Shown here: piece by piece, positions 6,395-15,600 of the stretch
Numbering within the stretch: position 1 is the first letter of the stretch
Layout: each line of letters starts with the position of its first letter
Source: an uncultured Christensenella sp.
GTDB lineage: Bacteria; Bacillota; Clostridia; Christensenellales; UBA1242
Assembly (NCBI GenBank): GCA_949293925.1
Contig: CASFFI010000019.1
Span: 1-20,903, forward strand
Length of the DNA: 20,903 nt
Direction of reading: 5' to 3'
Notes under the pieces: generated by a model
Told to the model about the DNA's origin: nothing
Database searches by the model: none
The model's input: the letters and a program-made list of their open reading frames with translations, nothing else
Made by a program: the position numbers and the translations under genes

Positions 6395-7087
6395 TCAATT
6401 TCTATTACTATTAATTGTTCCAATAATTTCGTTTATATTATTTATTTTTTCTAATATGAAATTTAATGTTTCATCGACATTCATATTTTTACTATCAATA
6501 TATAATGCCCCATTTGGTATAACTAAATTCGCTAGTTTTCTATTTTTGTCAATACTATCTCTTTTTACAACATCTTTATAGACTTTATTGAATTTAATTT
6601 TGTTGTCTTTTAACTTTAATTGTTCATATCGCCTTTCTGCTCTAATTTTTACATCACAATCGAGATATATTTTTAATTCTGCGTTTTTAAACACAAATGA
6701 ACCTAAACCTCTGCCTTCTAATACATAATTGCCTGATTTCACAGCTTCTATTAGTTTTGAGTTTACAGCCAGATAAAAATTTTCAATATTGCTATTCTTT
6801 GCTGTTAAAATTCCAATATCGTTTGTGTAACAAAAGTCAGTTATGTCTTTATTTTTCATAAAAACAACTTGATTATTATTTTTGTGTTTAATTAAGATAT
6901 TTGCTTCATTAAACGCTTTTTCAATATCTGATTTTGACATTGATAAAACATTACAATCTTTTAAAGCAAAAGTGTATGCTCTAAATAACATTCCAGAATT
7001 GAAAAATTTAAAATTTAATTTTTCGGCAAGCTTTAATGCAAGCGTACTTTTACCAGCACCCGCTGGACCATCTATTGTTATAATCAT
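6395..7087 (-). CDS. cmk: Divergent cytidylate-kinase-like P-loop kinase
   Basis: Family role: ATP-dependent phosphorylation of CMP/dCMP in the cytoplasm. The 230-aa length is normal for bacterial Cmk. The P-loop is intact (DGPAGAGKST, residues 6-15). FNSGMLFRAYT (29-39), LEGRGLGSFVFKNAELKIYL (123-142, right after it), RAERRYEQL (149-157) and RDSIDKNR (166-173) line up with Cmk motifs. Several usual pocket residues are changed: the Asp of (L/F)D(T/S)G is Asn30, the Asp of GRD is Gly127, and the Asp of the late PxxDA motif is Gly183; the Arg expected in the IRT and QR motifs of the NMP-binding part is also not seen. It may therefore be a divergent Cmk or a related NMP kinase. The ribosome site (GGGGA) is modest. 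It lies 154 bp after the GGGtGRT gene on the same strand, with no clear terminator between, so read-through is possible. The usual Firmicutes neighbours (ispH, rpsA) are absent. Confidence 0.7.
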   Translation of the reverse strand: MIITIDGPAGAGKSTLALKLAEKLNFKFFNSGMLFRAYTFALKDCNVLSMSKSDIEKAFNEANILIKHKNNNQVVFMKNKDITDFCYTNDIGILTAKNSNIENFYLAVNSKLIEAVKSGNYVLEGRGLGSFVFKNAELKIYLDCDVKIRAERRYEQLKLKDNKIKFNKVYKDVVKRDSIDKNRKLANLVIPNGALYIDSKNMNVDETLNFILEKINNINEIIGTINSNRN

Positions 7088-7241
7088 AATTCCCCAACAT
7101 TTTTATATAAATTGTTTTTTTAATAATTATTAAATTTCAAATACATTTTTTTTGTTTTACTTTAAACCTATATTATTTTATTGTTATATTTTATAATATT
7201 TTAAATTTAATTGAACAAATTTTATAACTTATAAAAAAGCC

Positions 7242-8237
7242 TCATTTATTATTAATTTTAGATAAACGAACTGACAGAGCAACAGTTGTCCCAACTATTG
7301 GATTGTTGCCCATACCTATAAAGCCCATCATAGCAACATGAGCAGGCACTGATGAACTTCCTGCAAATTGTACATTACAATGCATTCTACCCATAGTATC
7401 AGTCAAACCATAAGAAGCAGGACCAGCTCCTACATTATCTGGGTGTAATGTTCTGCCTGTACCACCACCTGATGCAACGCTATAATAATTAAAATCTATT
7501 TCGTTACAGTACTTTTTATAAATGCCTGCAACTGGGTGAGAAAATCTAACCGGATTTGTGGAGTTTCCTGTTATAGAAATGTTTACTTTTTCCATTTTCA
7601 TAATAGCGACACCTTCATCTACACTATCGCAACCATATACTAAAACTTTAGATAACTCATTCGTCCCAAATTTAATTTTATCAACAACTTTTAGAGTATT
7701 CTTATTGTAATCATAAGAGGTTTGCGCATAAGTAAAACCATTAATTCTTGCGATTATATAAGCGGGGTCTTTTCCTAAACCTACTAAAATTGTTTTTAAA
7801 GGTTTTTTACGCACAAGATTGGCATACTTTGCTATATTCATAGCACCCTTTGCTGCTGCAAAACTTTCGTGTCCTGCTAAAAAAGCAAAGCAAGTTGATT
7901 TTTCATCTAACAACATACTAGCTAAATTTCCGTGTCCAATGCCAACCAAACGCTTTTCGGCAACACTACCTGGAACACAAAAAGACTGCAATGCTTTTCC
8001 TAAAATTTTAGCTATTTCTCGACTATCTTTCTCCCCTGTTTTTATAGCCATTGCACTGCCCAATGTATATGCCCAGCAAGCACTGTCAAAGCAAGTGTTT
8101 TGTACCCCTTTAACTATCTCAAAAACATCTAAATTATTTTGGTCACAAATTTTCTTTGCATCTTCCAATGACTTGATTTTATACTCTTTTAATAATTTAG
8201 ATATGTTAGAACTTCTTTCTTTGTAGCCTTCAAACAT
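7242..8237 (-). CDS. GGGtGRT-family protein
   Basis: The motif GGGTGRT (residues 257-263, within SVASGGGTGRTLHPDN) and the 331-aa length identify the GGGtGRT protein family of anaerobic bacteria and archaea; its biochemical function is not established. Other notable parts are CFDSACWAYTLG (49-60), SFCVPG (85-90), GHGNLASML (101-109), AGHESFAAAKGAM (121-133) and the Gly/Met-rich end HVAMMGFIGMGNNPIVG. Cysteines lie at 31, 49, 54, 87, 116, 203, 244 and 287; some could bind metal or a cluster, which is inference. No signal peptide; probably cytoplasmic. Its ATG overlaps the stop of the NifU-like gene by one base (TAATG), and its ribosome site AGGAGG is formed by two Arg codons of that gene. The two are therefore translationally coupled, which supports a role linked to iron-sulfur chemistry. 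Confidence 0.85.
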   Translation of the reverse strand: MFEGYKERSSNISKLLKEYKIKSLEDAKKICDQNNLDVFEIVKGVQNTCFDSACWAYTLGSAMAIKTGEKDSREIAKILGKALQSFCVPGSVAEKRLVGIGHGNLASMLLDEKSTCFAFLAGHESFAAAKGAMNIAKYANLVRKKPLKTILVGLGKDPAYIIARINGFTYAQTSYDYNKNTLKVVDKIKFGTNELSKVLVYGCDSVDEGVAIMKMEKVNISITGNSTNPVRFSHPVAGIYKKYCNEIDFNYYSVASGGGTGRTLHPDNVGAGPASYGLTDTMGRMHCNVQFAGSSSVPAHVAMMGFIGMGNNPIVGTTVALSVRLSKINNK

Positions 8238-8902
8238 TAGTCCCTCCTAGGGTCAATATATTTTACACCCTCATTGAATCTTCCATAACAAGATTTCGAT
8301 TCTTTTAATGCAAGATTTGCGTCCATTCCATCTGATATAAGACTTAACATTTTTCCCGTGTTAATATATTCATAGCCTATAATTTCTGAATTTTTATCAA
8401 GAGCTAGTTTTGATACATATCCGTCACTTGTATGAAAATATCTAACCCCTGTTTTAGTTGATGAATATTGTGTTCCAACTGCACTAACTTTGTTTTTCCC
8501 TAAATCTTCTAAACCTGCACCTACAGGCAATCCACCTTCTGAAAAAGCAGATTGACTTCTGCCATAAACTATTTGATTAAACAGATTTTTCATTGCAACA
8601 TTAATTGCATCACACACCAAGTCTGTATTTAAAGCCTCTAATAAAGTTTTCCCTGGTAAACTTTCGCAAGCAATACAAGCACTTTGAGTCATACCTGTAC
8701 AGCCAATTGTTTCAATTAATGCTTCTTCAATTATTCCATTTTTTATATTCAGTGTAAGTTTGCAAGCACCCTGTTGTGGAGCACATGCACCAACTCCGTG
8801 AGTAAAACCTGAAATGTCTTTAATTTCTTTGATTGTTTCAAAATGACCTTCTTGTGGAATAGGGCTACTTTCGTGCCTTCTTACCATACTACAAAATTCC
8901 AT
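8237..8902 (-). CDS. NifU/IscU-like iron-sulfur scaffold-type protein
   Basis: Resembles the NifU N-terminal/IscU-like scaffold proteins found beside GGGtGRT genes in anaerobes. Cysteines are at 4, 40, 47, 68, 76, 79, 97 and 205. Scaffold-like stretches are GACAPQQGACKLTL (38-51) and IETIGCTGMTQSACIACESL (63-82), the latter resembling the Gly-Cys and later Cys ligand region of IscU-type proteins, followed by GKTLLEAL. The 221-aa length exceeds classical IscU (about 130 aa); the C-terminal 90 residues (from about YSSTKTGVRYFHTSDGYVSK) form an extra beta-rich part typical of this paired form. ATG 8902 follows AAAGGGGGACATA; an extended -10 lies 21 bp upstream. No isc/suf/nif genes are visible, so whether it assembles clusters generally or serves only its GGGtGRT partner is unknown. 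Confidence 0.75.
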   Translation of the reverse strand: MEFCSMVRRHESSPIPQEGHFETIKEIKDISGFTHGVGACAPQQGACKLTLNIKNGIIEEALIETIGCTGMTQSACIACESLPGKTLLEALNTDLVCDAINVAMKNLFNQIVYGRSQSAFSEGGLPVGAGLEDLGKNKVSAVGTQYSSTKTGVRYFHTSDGYVSKLALDKNSEIIGYEYINTGKMLSLISDGMDANLALKESKSCYGRFNEGVKYIDPRRD

Positions 8903-8922
8903 TATGTCCCCCTTTTAAAACT

Positions 8923-8931
8923 ATTATAACA
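8923..8931 (-). promoter_or_regulatory. Extended -10 promoter of the NifU-like/GGGtGRT operon
   Basis: TGTTATAAT on the minus strand: a TGn-extended consensus -10 (TATAAT at 8923-8928). I see no good -35. It is back-to-back with the recX promoter 10-15 bp away, so the two may interfere or be co-regulated. Confidence 0.6.
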
Positions 8932-8937
8932 CTTTTG

Positions 8938-8966
8938 TTTACTTTTAAAAAATCATTTGATAAAAT
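8938..8966 (+). promoter_or_regulatory. Promoter of recX, placing the start of transcription at the ATG
   Basis: TTTACT (8938-8943), 17-bp spacer, TAAAAT (8961-8966). Only six bases separate the -10 from the ATG at 8973, so RNA would start at or next to the start codon. No LexA-type box is obvious. Confidence 0.55.
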
Positions 8967-8972
8967 AGTTTT

Positions 8973-9593
8973 ATGAAAATTGAAAACATTAAATTAAAAA
9001 CTAAAAACAACCCAAATATTTTTTTTGTATTTTTTGAAAATCTAACTGTACCGCTAATTATCCACAGTGACTCAATCGTAAAAAATCATTTATCTGTAGG
9101 CCTTGATTTAACAAACGAAGAAATTGATAAAATTACTTATGAAAGTGATTGTATAATAGCGTTTAATAAAGCAAATAAATACATTCAAACTGCCGTAAAA
9201 TCAAAAAAACAAATTACTGATTATCTGTATAGATTGGGTTATAAAAAGAACGTAATAGATGAAACAATCAAAAAATTAAATACATATCATATAGTCGATG
9301 ACAAACTATATGCAGAATGTGTGGTTAAAAATAGTGAAAACAATAAATCAAAAAAAATGGTAGAGTTAAAATTGTTAAAAAATAACATAGACAAATCGAC
9401 CATACAAGATATTTTGCAAGATTTCAATGAAATGGATACTGCCTTGATTGATGCAAATAAATTCATAAAATCAAAACCAAAAGATAGAAAAACATTAGAA
9501 AAGTTATTTAGGCATTTAAGTTATAAAGGTTACCAATATGAAACAATTTTAAAAACAATGTCAAAACTAAATTTTACTGATGAAAATTTTTAA
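8973..9593 (+). CDS. recX: RecX-like regulator of RecA
   Basis: RecX binds RecA filaments and limits or modulates recombination and the SOS response. The protein is 206 aa, normal for Bacillota. The RecX helical repeats are clear at residues about 75-115: KKQITDYLYRLGYKKNVIDE, then TIKKLNTYHIVDDKLYAEC, a hallmark of the family. A second repeat follows (KKMVELKLLKNNIDKSTIQD, from 127) and a third near the C-terminus (LFRHLSYKGYQYETILKTMS, from 178). The N-terminal 70 residues are a beta-rich extension common in Firmicutes RecX. No Shine-Dalgarno site precedes the ATG, which sits six bases after a -10 element, so leaderless translation is likely. recA is not in the window; the nearest genes are the divergent NifU-like operon and, convergently, the giant surface protein. 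Confidence 0.85.
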   Translation: MKIENIKLKTKNNPNIFFVFFENLTVPLIIHSDSIVKNHLSVGLDLTNEEIDKITYESDCIIAFNKANKYIQTAVKSKKQITDYLYRLGYKKNVIDETIKKLNTYHIVDDKLYAECVVKNSENNKSKKMVELKLLKNNIDKSTIQDILQDFNEMDTALIDANKFIKSKPKDRKTLEKLFRHLSYKGYQYETILKTMSKLNFTDENF

Positions 9594-9676
9594 AATATAA
9601 AATAAATTAATCTTTTTATATATCTTATTTTATAATTTTTATAACCCCTTAAAATAATAAATTACATTAAAAAAAC

Positions 9677-9694
9677 AAGGAGAAATCTCTCCTT
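9677..9694 (-). terminator. Terminator between recX and the giant gene
   Basis: AAGGAGA (9677-9683), loop AATC, TCTCCTT (9688-9694). On the minus strand it is followed by TTGTTTTTTT and begins 5 bp after the stop of the giant gene, so it ends that transcript. On the plus strand ATTTTTAT follows, so it may also terminate recX. Confidence 0.8.
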
Positions 9695-9698
9695 ATTT

Positions 9699-12600
9699 TT
9701 ATACTCGGTTTTTATAAGATGAATATCTCTTTTCACTCTTATCCTTACGCCTTTTAAAGATGATTATTATTATCAAAATGATTATTATGATTAACAAAAT
9801 TATCAATAGTATTATCCACCACTGGAAGAATGTTCGATTAATAACTATTGCTAGATATTGTAAATCTTGTAAATCTTCTGAAGATATAACTAGATACTGA
9901 CCGCCGTCATAATTTTCGTAAGAATAGTCTAATTGAATTCCATCATTAGAACTATTAATTACATTAAACACGAATCTTACATCATCGTCAGGTCGTGGCA
10001 AATAAATTTTAAATCCATTTGTTCCTATTGAATCAGAAGATGTTACTTGTTCTCCCAAATTATTCAAAATGGCGATTGTATATGCTTTTTCAAACACAAG
10101 TCTGCCACTTATAACAGATGAAACTTTTCCATAAACGATATTATAATTGTCATCAGTTGGTTGAAGTTCTTTTAGCACTAAAGTTAGACCTGGATTGAAA
10201 TACCCTCCATCAGTTGTTTTTATAAACAAACCAGAATCCTCATCATAAAGTGTATCTGTAAAAATCAACTGAGTTGGAATATTTGGATTTGCAAAACCCA
10301 TAAATTGAACATTTAATTCATAGTTTCCAATTTCTGTGTTATCATTGCCTTTAATCATAACGCCGTCTGTTGTGAATGACACTATCTTTCTATCTTGCAT
10401 TGAACTACTTAAAACATTTTCAGATGTTGCGAAATAGAAATTCATTTTGTCTAGATTAATATAGATTTTTTCTTGTAATCCATTTAAGATAAATTCTACC
10501 ATCATTCCTTTAAATTCAACACCATCAGTTAAAGTTATATTCTGCATAACTGCAGTTCCACTCAAATCAGTGTAAACATAAGAACCAAAGAACAAGTTAT
10601 TGTTTAATACACTTGCACTGCTGTCGTTAGGATTATAAATTTTAAAATTATTTAAAACATTATTTAAATATAAATTTAATTTTAATTTTGCAATGTTTAT
10701 ACACGACTTAACTACAATTTCACCATTTATGCCTGTGCTTTCCAGACCGTTAGATAAAGTTTCAAAATCAATGCGATAATTATTACTGTTTTCTCCGGTT
10801 AAAGCAACATTTGTAATCAACAAATCAAGATTTACACTTCCCACATTTTTACCTGAAATTTTTGCAGTGGAAGTTGCAAAGTCAATGCCTACTTTACCTA
10901 AATCTTTAGAATATATTTCTCCGTCATTTATGGCAATGAAATTCGACAATAAACTTTGCAAAGCATTAGAATTTAAATTGTCCGTTCCATCATAAGTTTT
11001 TGTATATATATAGTTTAGATTTTTCAAACTTATTTTTTTAGGAATTATGTTAAACTCTTTTGATAATTCAATATTTACACCATTGATATAAACATCTATT
11101 CTGTAGTCTCCAACATCAATCACATTATCTATTTCAACAAATGTATTTTCTGAAGTCTTTTCATAATATTTATAGCTTACGACTAAATTTGAAACATCTA
11201 TGCCTAATTTTGATGTATCCACTCCTTGCACAACAGTATTAATTTCGCCTACATACTCAAATTCTACTAAATTGTTTGTAAAACTTATTTTATCAGTCGC
11301 TATTTTTAAATATAGTTTAACTACTGAATTAGAAGTAATATTTTCAATAATTAGTGGCTCGTCTTTTATTAAACTTTGTTTTAAGCCATTGTTGAACACG
11401 AATGCGCTTATTTCAAAAGAAGAAGTATTTAATGTATTTATTGTAAGTTTATTAATTTTTCCGCTGTCATCTACATTTGATTCAATTAAATATACTCCAT
11501 TTATAAAATCAATATTTGTTACATCTTGAGAATCATTCAAAGAATATGTTAAATGAATAATCTGACTATTATGTAAAAATTCATTATAATCTTCAATTTC
11601 AATAGATATTGACACTGATCTTAATTTTAAATAGATATCAAAATGTATAACTGAATTATTTGTAGCAGAATCTAACTCAAAATATTCTTCTGTAATAGTT
11701 AAAGGGTTTAATATATTTTCTACTATAATTAAATCATTTGAACTGCGCAACTGAATTTTGTCAATTTCATACTCAGATTTAATTAGTTCAAATTGACTGT
11801 TCTGTAGAGTTTGTGATATTACATAACGCTCTAAAATAGGTATGTTAGTTGTATTAATATAACTAGAAGTTAAATTATTTTCATTTAACCATACACCATT
11901 TACGTTTATTAATGTTTCGTAATTTATTGAATCAATTCCGACTATTTGTCTTACATTTATATGTGTAACCAATTCAGATTTTGAAACTTTAACTAATAGA
12001 TTTCTTACATCATCTAAATTTGAAAGCGATAAATTAGATATAAATTCGCTGTCAATTAAAATTTCACTTTCAACTTGGTATAAATTATTAATTAGTGTAG
12101 TGCTTTCATTATTTTGTGAAGATTTTACTGTGATATCACCAAATGAAATACCATCAAATTTATAACCTTTTTCAAATAAAGTGTACAATTTAATTGTTTG
12201 ATTATTAAACACTGTAAAGGTTGCATTAGTACTTTGTATTGAACTATCCTTTATTGCATTTAAATAAATTGTAGCATCATCATCTCCTGTTTGATTCGAT
12301 GAAGTAAAGTTTAATGTATATGATTTATTTATAATATTTACAACAACATCTTGATTGTTTGTAATGTTACTTAATGTTAATGTATATTCAGTCTTATCCT
12401 GCGACTGTGTATATGAAATAGGGGTTCCATTTACACTAACAGAATTTACAATTATACCTTGACAAGTGTGTATAACAATACTTGCATTACTGCCATATTC
12501 GGCTGTAAATGACTTTGTTATCTCTGCTTTAGAAGGGTCAATGTCTGTAACTATTGCTAGAGCGTTGCTACTTTCACTTTTTAGACTAGTTGTAATATTG

Positions 12601-15600
12601 TATTTTATAATGTTTAAATTTAAATACAAATATACATTATTCAATTCATCTGCGTACTGACAAATTAATAAATCAAAATTTTGTCTTGAAAAATCAATAG
12701 TATAATACTTGTTTTCCAAATCTTGTGATGTGAATATATAAGTTTTATCAGTAAAATCAACTACATTTGAAATTAATACTTCATTTATTTCATAGCCAAT
12801 ATTAGCTAAAAATTTTAATGACTTATTATCTAGATATGATATTAACATACTATCTGAATTTGTATAAAATTCTCCGTCACTTTCAATGCTACCTACTGCT
12901 TCATCATTAACTTCATCTATAACAAAATTTAAAGTATAAACTATAGGCTCAAATACTAAAACATAAGTTGCATTAATATCTGTATAACTAAAATCCAGTG
13001 TATTATTCAACAAATAGTCTGAAGAAGTGTAAATGTTATTTTCTTTGTATTTTGCAATACCGACAAATCTAAATGCTTGTATATTTCCATTAACTACAAA
13101 GTTTATTTTATCACCTATAGTAAATGCTTTAGTCAACTCTATAATATTAGTTTCCCCGCTATAAAGTTTATTAATAGCAATATTTACGGTAAATTCGCTG
13201 ATTTCTGTTATTGAAATTTCACCTAAAATATTTGTTGTAATATTGAAAACTCCTGTCAATGATTCAAATAATATAGCATAATTCAATTGAAGGCTGTTGT
13301 TAAATTCAAAATTATAAGTGAACAAAACTTGGTCTTGGTAATCAGTATCATTTGCTTTAATAGTGTAGATTGAACTACCTATCCTTAATTTAATAGAATA
13401 CGATTGTGCTAAATCTAAATTATCAAATTTAATGTACAACGAATAACTTTCACCTAAAGTAGCAGTAAAGTTTGTACTATCAGTAAAATCAAAGTTTATA
13501 CCGTCAAATCCAAAGGTTGCTACTTTACTAGAGAACGCATCATTATCTACAAGTGTTGTAAATGTCAAATTATAATCTTTTAAACTAATTGTAGCAGTAT
13601 ATTCTATTTTATTAAATTCATCTGTTGAATCTTTTGGTAGATAAGTAAATGTCAATGTATAGTTATCTACTCGGTTAGAATTTACAATTTTAAAGTCATT
13701 TAAAGCAAATATTGTTCCATCAAATACAAATTCATCTAAAGTATATCCTTCAAACATATTGATAACTACGGTTATTTCATCTCCGATTTTTACACTAGAA
13801 GATATTCCGCCATTTACCAATATTGAAATGTTATTTTCTGTTAAATTAGATAAATCATAATGATTTTTTTGTGAATTAGATTCATCAATTATTACACTTT
13901 CATCTAACTGCAAGTTATTTGAATTGTCTATAGAATAATTTATTTTTTCAAAAACGGCAACAAATAAAATATTATCATCATTTGGCACATAATCGCCTTC
14001 GTAAACAAATGTATAAAATGCATTTGAACTTTCAACTATTCCGCTAGTTGCATTATATGAATATTTTATAAATCTGTACCCTATAGGAGAATTTAAAAGG
14101 GTCAAATTAAGACTATCTCCTACTTTTATACTGCTAGAAGACAGACTTACCACATCGTCTATTACAATATCATTTCCGTTATAAGAGATTAAATTATTAC
14201 CTGCATCATCAATTAATTCAACTGACACATTGTAACCAATTTTTTCAAAATTTACTATGTATTCATTACTATCATCAGTGTCTTTTGAGATGTTTTCTAT
14301 TGTATATATTCCATTATGCTCTTGCAAATCTACTAACGCGCCTGCAAAATTTACAAAACGGTATATTTTCTTGCTATCTGAAGTTATAGACAAATTCAAA
14401 TTTTCGCCATCTTTTACAAAAATTGAAGATTTAACTAAATTGAATTCGCCCAAAATGTCTGATTGCAAAATGTAATTTTCATTAACGTCTAATAAAGTAT
14501 CTGAATCTACATCAACAAATTTAAAGTCTATTTTATGATATATTGAAACTTCTAAATCAAGAACTATATTAGAATCAATTGTTATATTTTCTAATGTGTA
14601 AGTGTTTTGATAATAATTTTGTAATTGTTCGGTATTATAATCTTTTGTAAATGATATTATCTCATCTAATTTATATACATTATCTAGAGTTTTATAGTCT
14701 GTAACATTATTTAACCTTATTGATATAACATCTGCGTAATGATATGTTTTTAAATTATTTATATAAGAAGAACTATCTTCAATATTCGAATTTAGCTTGT
14801 ATGATACTTCAAAACTATTAGACAATTCACCATTTTCTAGTATTTCTACTGTATATTCAATGTACTTAAATATAGCTTTTATAACAGTATCTTTTGAAAT
14901 AGTAAAATTATAAATACTGTCTAAATAAATTGTTCCATCTATTTCATATCCATAGAAATACACTCGTTTATTTGCATTTTCAAGTAAATTATATTCTATT
15001 GAAACATTTGTCCCCACATATAAGTATTCAACAGATGTATCAAAATTTACTTCTGTATTATTTGTAACATTTGTAATTTTTAAATCAATTTCATCTAAAT
15101 GAGTATCATTTTCAATATTTTCTATTGTTTTTATAACACTTAAACTATACATTCCACTATATTTAACATATAAGTTTAAATCATCTGTTGTATCATTATT
15201 CAAGTCATCAAATAGTTCAATTACTGTAGGATTTTGTGTATCTGAATTTTTATATAAATTTTCAAAATTTTCATCAGTGTATAAACCCAAATAATCAAAT
15301 ACTACACCATCTATAGACAAATTAGTTTTTGTTACATTAGCTTCTACGCTTGAACCTAAATCAGTATCTATATAAGTTACAAATCTAGCAATATTAGGAT
15401 AAATTTCTTTGTTATCCAAAGTATTCTCTAAGTATTCAATAGATACAAGAGTTTCTTGCAAAGCGTTAGATAACTCTATTATTGATTTAGCTTCATCGTA
15501 ATAAATATTTAAAACATATTCATTTTTTACATAACTTACAATAATTTCAGAATCTGATTCAAGGGTAAATGTAAATTTAATATACTTTAATCCTTTTGAA

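Noticed and set aside
6387..6581. Plus-strand open frame of 64 codons at 6387-6581
   Set aside because: Antisense to the 3' end of the cytidylate-kinase-like gene and starts just before it; hydrophobic low-complexity translation without a ribosome site.
6882..8226. Plus-strand open frames at 6882-7133 and 7819-8226
   Set aside because: Antisense to the cytidylate-kinase-like and GGGtGRT genes; the minus-strand proteins match known families, these do not.
9699..9760. LPXTG-type sortase signal at the end of the giant protein
   Set aside because: No LPxTG-like motif precedes the hydrophobic helix; the residues before it read VINRTFFQWW.
11200..14475. Plus-strand open frames at 11200-11529, 12466-12660 and 14257-14475
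   Set aside because: Antisense shadows of the giant gene, with no ribosome sites or recognisable proteins.
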